64,000 bases of DNA from Rhodospirillaceae bacterium. GTDB lineage: Bacteria; Pseudomonadota; Alphaproteobacteria; UBA6615. The notes beneath the pieces are model-generated. The model searched no databases, was not told the DNA's origin, and saw only the letters and a list, made by a program, of their open reading frames with translations. Location of the stretch: the NCBI GenBank assembly GCA_018667335.1, contig JABIVD010000045.1, forward strand, positions 1-64,000, given 5' to 3'. The position numbers and the translations under genes are program-made. Every line of letters starts with the position of its first letter. Positions within the stretch are counted from its first letter, which is position 1. Of the stretch, positions 60,811 through 64,000 are shown in pieces.

Positions 60811-61713
60811 TCAATCCTGCTTTGGATTGTTCAACAGATAGTGGGCGATGGCCTCAAGGTCCTCGTCGGTCAGCCATGAGGTCCCGTCGCGAACGACCTC
60901 ACCCATGCTTCCGCCCACCACGTCGCCGTTGGGTTTGGTGCCGAACCGCAGTCCGAAGGCGAGATTGGTTTCGGTCCAACCCTTTTCGCGAAGTGCCTCG
61001 GCAGTTATTTGCGGTGATCGTTCATTTCCGGGCAGCTCCCCGGCGCCATGCAGTGCCTGTTCTGCGTTCCGGCCGCCAAGCGGGTTTCGTGGTGTATGGC
61101 AGGCGCCACAATGCGCCGGACCCGTGACGATATATTTGCCGCGATTCCAGAGGTCGCTTTCGCCGGGCTGTGGCTGAAAAACTCCGGGATTGAAAAACAG
61201 GCGCTTCCAGCCGCGCAACGTCCAACGCTGATTGAACGGAAAACTGATCTCCTGGGGCTTTGACGGTGACGGAATTCCCGGGACTGTTTGGAACGCCGCC
61301 CACAGGTCTGCAACGTCCTGGTCGGTGAGCTTTGTATAGAAGCCAAAGGGAAACGCCGGATAGTAAGGCTTGCCGTTTGGCGAAATGCCGAGACGCAGGG
61401 CGCGGGCAAAATCGTCGAGTGTCCAGTTGCCCAGGCCGTGCGGTTTATCAGGGGTGATGTTCGGGCCGAAGAACGTCCCGAATTGCGTTTGCAGTGGCGG
61501 CCCGCCCGCGAGGAGCGCGCCTCCGGCGGCTTCATTGGTATGGCAAGCGATGCAGCCCGACATGCGCGCGACGTAGGCGCCACGTTCGGCATCTCCTTCA
61601 CGCACGGTGATGATTTCAGAGGGAACCGTCTCGCCGGTCGACAAGAAAACGGTGCCAGCCGTTAGAAATATCGCGAGACCCGCAAGCGCCGCGGCGAACA
61701 ATCCACGCTTCAT
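60811..61713 (-). CDS. Diheme cytochrome c
   Basis: Periplasmic cytochrome of 300 residues. The N-terminus is a signal or membrane anchor (MKRGLFAAALAGLAIFLTAG). Heme sites are CIACH (C54, C57, H58) and CGACH (C202, C205, H206). The layout resembles cytochrome subunits of alcohol or aldehyde dehydrogenases. ATG 61713 avoids overlap with the previous gene; an ATG at 61755 is possible. It is the last gene of the cytochrome operon and converges on GST. Confidence 0.9.
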   Translation of the reverse strand: MKRGLFAAALAGLAIFLTAGTVFLSTGETVPSEIITVREGDAERGAYVARMSGCIACHTNEAAGGALLAGGPPLQTQFGTFFGPNITPDKPHGLGNWTLDDFARALRLGISPNGKPYYPAFPFGFYTKLTDQDVADLWAAFQTVPGIPSPSKPQEISFPFNQRWTLRGWKRLFFNPGVFQPQPGESDLWNRGKYIVTGPAHCGACHTPRNPLGGRNAEQALHGAGELPGNERSPQITAEALREKGWTETNLAFGLRFGTKPNGDVVGGSMGEVVRDGTSWLTDEDLEAIAHYLLNNPKQD

Positions 61714-61724
61714 GGGGATGACTT

Positions 61725-62324
61725 CTACTGCTTCTTGCGAAACTGGGTATGGCACGCACTGCAGGTTTGCGTCAGGCGTGCAAAGGCGGCATTCGGTGCC
61801 ATTGTCGCCAACACCGCCGGATCGTTCATCGGAGATCCGCTGGCAGATCCCATCATCGGGTTGGATCGGCCCATCGGGCTTCCGCCGCTCGACAGTCCAC
61901 CACCTCGCCTGGCCGCGCCCATGCCTGCGCCGCGAGGGTTGTCGGCGGCGTCCGCCAGCGCTCGCGCGTATACCGAAAGGTCATCCGCGAGTTTGGAGAA
62001 TTTATCCCAGTCCTGCCAGATGGCCGGCAACGCCTCACTCGGACCATTAATGCTTCCCTCGGGAAACAGCTTGGTCGTTTGCTCGCCGCCATGGGTCCCG
62101 ATGAACCGGGCGGCAGCGCGGACCTGCTCGGCGTCATAGGGCTTTGTGCCCTGGAACATTTCGGTGATCGTTTTCATCGACTTCCCGACCGACGCCATGA
62201 GATCCATGCGTTCTTTCACGATGCCTGTGGCACCGCCATGGGCATGCGCCAGGCTCGTTGCCGCCATGATCGCGAGGGTGCCGCCGATCAGGTATCCGAC
62301 ATTTCTTTTGGCGGTTTTATGCAT
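61725..62324 (-). CDS. Cytochrome c' (class II) with a Gly/Ser/Met-rich insert
   Basis: Class II cytochrome c of 199 residues: signal peptide (cleavage near ALAHA, residue 27), a four-helix-bundle body and a C-terminal heme site CSACH (C188, C191, H192). Between about 129 and 175 there is a low-complexity Gly/Ser stretch carrying Met at 135, 151, 157, 158, 166 and 175, not normal for cytochrome c', which has short loops there. Met-rich loops can bind Cu(I), so a copper role is possible. It lies 16 bp after the monoheme gene. Confidence 0.88.
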   Translation of the reverse strand: MHKTAKRNVGYLIGGTLAIMAATSLAHAHGGATGIVKERMDLMASVGKSMKTITEMFQGTKPYDAEQVRAAARFIGTHGGEQTTKLFPEGSINGPSEALPAIWQDWDKFSKLADDLSVYARALADAADNPRGAGMGAARRGGGLSSGGSPMGRSNPMMGSASGSPMNDPAVLATMAPNAAFARLTQTCSACHTQFRKKQ

Positions 62325-62340
62325 TTTCCTGATTCTCCGT

Positions 62341-62826
62341 TCAACGTTGAGTCGTCATGGCGGCTTGCCGGTCTTGGATCTTCTTCGGCCATTGCGAGCG
62401 AATGAACGCCAGTGCCGCCCAAATTTCATCGTCCGAAAGCTTGCCGTCATAAGCCGGCATGTCGGTTTCGATCGGGCGCCCGACCAACGCAGACAGGCCG
62501 TACTTGGTGAGATTGAAAAGCGTTTGGTCGTCGTGATGCCAGGTGTGCCCGGACGCGTCATGCGGCGGGGCGGGCAGGCGGCCATTGGCATTGCGCGTGC
62601 GCCAGTTCGGCTGCCCTTCGAGTTTGGCGCCGTGGCAGGCGGCGCAGTTCGCGACGTAGACCTGTTGGCCGCGTTCGACCGACTGGTCTGCCTGGTTGCT
62701 TGCCTGCGAATTATCGTCGATTGCGCCGCCATCGAACGCGACATAGGCAGCCGCACCCACGGCCAGGATCGCCGCGAGACCGATCAGCTTGGTGAGATGT
62801 TTGCGTGCAGCTTTACTCGTTGCCAT
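62341..62826 (-). CDS. Monoheme c-type cytochrome
   Basis: Periplasmic or membrane-anchored cytochrome c of 161 residues. An N-terminal hydrophobic segment (LTKLIGLAAILAVGAAAYVAF) precedes the heme site CAACH (C61, C64, H65), and a Met ligand candidate is in TDMPAYDGKLSDDEIW near residue 130. It is the first gene of the three-cytochrome operon. The ATG at 62826 has no ribosome-binding site and lies at the predicted transcription start of a MerR-type promoter. Confidence 0.88.
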   Translation of the reverse strand: MATSKAARKHLTKLIGLAAILAVGAAAYVAFDGGAIDDNSQASNQADQSVERGQQVYVANCAACHGAKLEGQPNWRTRNANGRLPAPPHDASGHTWHHDDQTLFNLTKYGLSALVGRPIETDMPAYDGKLSDDEIWAALAFIRSQWPKKIQDRQAAMTTQR

Positions 62827-62863
62827 GGAACCTGTTTACAGGTTCCAGTAGCTGGAGTGTCAA
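62827..62863 (-). promoter_or_regulatory. MerR-metalloregulator-type promoter with nested dyads, probably leaderless
   Basis: On the minus strand TTGACA (62863-62858) is followed by a dyad TCCAG-CTA-CTGGA (62856-62844), then GGAACCTG-TAAA-CAGGTTCC (62846-62827) ending at the ATG. A 19-bp spacer leads to TAAACA (62838-62833), the stretched spacing typical of MerR-family (CueR, HmrR, PbrR) promoters; a 17-bp spacer to TGTAAA is the alternative. The predicted start point for the 19-bp reading falls on the A of ATG 62826, so the mRNA may be leaderless. No MerR gene is in the window. Confidence 0.65.
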
Positions 62864-62888
62864 GAAGCAACAGGCCCACGGCCCCCGT

Positions 62889-64000
62889 CTAGGCCCAGAG
62901 TTGCTCCGAGGCCATCCGCGCACCCTCGGTCATCGAGGCGAATTTCATCCAGACGATGTTGCGGTCCACCTGGACCCGTCCGGCGAAGGTGCCGAACCCG
63001 CAATCGCCGCCGACCATCACATTCTCCCGGCCCACGACACTCGCGTAGTTCTGGATCCGGTCACTGACCAGTTCGGGGTGTTCGACGAAGTTGGATGTCG
63101 TGTCGATGACGCCGGGGATGATCATCTTGCCGTCGGGCAATTTTACGTCGCGCCATATCTTCCACTCATGCTCATGGCGGGGATTGGCGCCCGGGAAGGA
63201 GAAGGCCATCGGTTTGGCACCAAGAATGATGTCCACGATATCGATCAGCGGGACGTCTTCATGATGGGGCCCCATGGTGCTGGCCCAGCAGATGTGCATG
63301 CGAACCTTCTCGGCGGGAATGTTTGCCACCGCATGGTTGAGCGCATCCACATGCATCGAGATTTCCTTCCGGAAGTCCTCGAGGCTCAGATGCTTGAAAA
63401 TCGTATGGCGGCTGAGCGCCAGATCCGGGCAGTCGAGCTGCAGGATCAGGCCGGCGTCGACGATGGCCTCATATTCGCGGCGCATCACGTCCGCCAGGGC
63501 GAAGATGTATTCCTCTTCCGAGCCGTAATACAGGTTGGGCAGGAAACGCGAGATCTGTCCCGGTGACGGCGAGGTCATGAAGGCCTCTTCCGTGCCCGCC
63601 GTGCCGACGACGCTCGCGGCGCGGTCGATATCGGCCTGTGCGGAATCCCAATCCTGCCAGTCGACGGGGCCGGAACAGGCGGGACGATGGGACAGGGGGG
63701 TGACGAACGGCGCCAGCATCCGGGCGAGCTCGGGAAATTCCTCGTCGTCCGAACCGACAGGTTTCGGCTGATTGGGCCCGTCATAGCCGGTGAGGCGGTC
63801 CTTCACGTGGATGGTGTAATCCGCGCGGCCCTGTTCACCGTCATTAATGACATCGAGGCCGGCGGCGACCTGCTTGGCCACCACTTCGCCGACCGCGCGT
63901 CCGACTGCGGCATTCATTTCCGCGCCGCCGCCGCCGGGGTTGGTTTCCTCGGCCAATAAGAAATCCACCACGTCCTGTGGGCGCGGCAGACTGCCGGTGT
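62889..64000 (-). CDS. Cobalamin-independent methionine synthase family protein (MetE C-terminal-like), 5' end cut by window
   Basis: MetE/MetH-like protein; its frame is open to the window edge, so the true start lies beyond 64000. The upstream codons read TGSLPRPQDVVDFL, the usual start region of this family, so only a few residues are missing. Zinc ligands are present in the MetE order: HIC in RMHICWAS and the Cys of GGDCGFGT, with FSFPGANPRHEHEW between. Single-domain relatives demethylate or transfer methyl from small thiols or glycine betaine-like donors. It ends 62 bp before the cytochrome start codon, on the same strand. Confidence 0.87.
   Translation of the reverse strand, partial: TGSLPRPQDVVDFLLAEETNPGGGGAEMNAAVGRAVGEVVAKQVAAGLDVINDGEQGRADYTIHVKDRLTGYDGPNQPKPVGSDDEEFPELARMLAPFVTPLSHRPACSGPVDWQDWDSAQADIDRAASVVGTAGTEEAFMTSPSPGQISRFLPNLYYGSEEEYIFALADVMRREYEAIVDAGLILQLDCPDLALSRHTIFKHLSLEDFRKEISMHVDALNHAVANIPAEKVRMHICWASTMGPHHEDVPLIDIVDIILGAKPMAFSFPGANPRHEHEWKIWRDVKLPDGKMIIPGVIDTTSNFVEHPELVSDRIQNYASVVGRENVMVGGDCGFGTFAGRVQVDRNIVWMKFASMTEGARMASEQLWA

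Overview
The window is a high-GC (roughly 60% by eye) stretch of a bacterial chromosome, almost certainly from an alphaproteobacterium. The inference rests on gene content: LivHMGF and TRAP transporters, coxMS/coxL-type molybdenum hydroxylase genes, HyuA/HyuB pairs, LLM flavin monooxygenases, many SDRs, and IclR/LysR/TetR regulators. The mix resembles Rhodospirillales or marine heterotrophs, but no rRNA or housekeeping marker fixes the taxon. I see no tRNA, rRNA, CRISPR array, insertion sequence or prophage. The region is a mosaic of small catabolic and uptake cassettes, each with its own regulator.

Layout. 0.3-5.0 kb: a branched-chain-amino-acid-type ABC transporter (SBP-livHMGF) whose binding-protein gene carries an in-frame TGA. 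5.0-7.4 kb: an orphan CoxL-like molybdopterin subunit. 7.5-10.1 kb: a class IV aminotransferase and two tandem alpha/beta hydrolases. 10.2-14.7 kb: a second ABC importer (Tat-exported SBP, two permeases, MalK-like ATPase) divergent from an XRE-cupin regulator. 15.7-25.6 kb: an alpha/beta hydrolase lacking its nucleophile, a TetR regulator, then an operon of HyuA, two HyuB, a serine hydrolase and two SDRs. 25.7-28.4 kb: GFA, DUF899, TauE-like and SDR genes. 28.5-33.2 kb: two LysR and two LLM monooxygenase genes with shared LysR-type boxes. 33.3-38.0 kb: oxidoreductase, GMC oxidoreductase, oxidoreductase, IclR. 38.0-41.3 kb: CoA-transferase, Rieske protein, metallophosphoesterase, methyltransferase. 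41.5-44.1 kb: RutE-like reductase, IclR with paired operators, hydroxyisobutyrate-dehydrogenase-like gene. 44.1-47.3 kb: amtB-P-II and glycerate 2-kinase. 47.3-49.0 kb: deiodinase-like thioredoxin-fold protein and an SDR. 49.1-57.5 kb: two cyclase-family hydrolases, a HisD/HpsN-like dehydrogenase, a lipoyl-hydrolase fusion and a TRAP transporter. 57.6-60.8 kb: cupin, CoxS, CoxM, OsmC and GST. 60.8-62.8 kb: three c-type cytochromes behind a MerR-type promoter. The right edge cuts a MetE-like gene.

How the genes fit together. The window looks like a collection of import-hydrolyse-oxidise modules for small organic acids, amides or lactams. A striking feature is tandem duplication: six adjacent paralogous pairs (alpha/beta hydrolases, HyuB, SDR, LysR, LLM, cyclases) plus two Gfo/Idh/MocA genes flanking a GMC oxidoreductase. 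The most specific new proposals are (i) a MerR-metalloregulator-type, probably leaderless promoter driving three cytochromes, one with a Met-rich insert; (ii) a LysR-LLM regulon defined by three same-spaced dyads; (iii) a HyuA-HyuB-HyuB-serine hydrolase-SDR-SDR operon of unknown substrate; and (iv) a molybdenum hydroxylase whose subunits are split over 51 kb. All functions come from motifs read by eye; no database search was possible.
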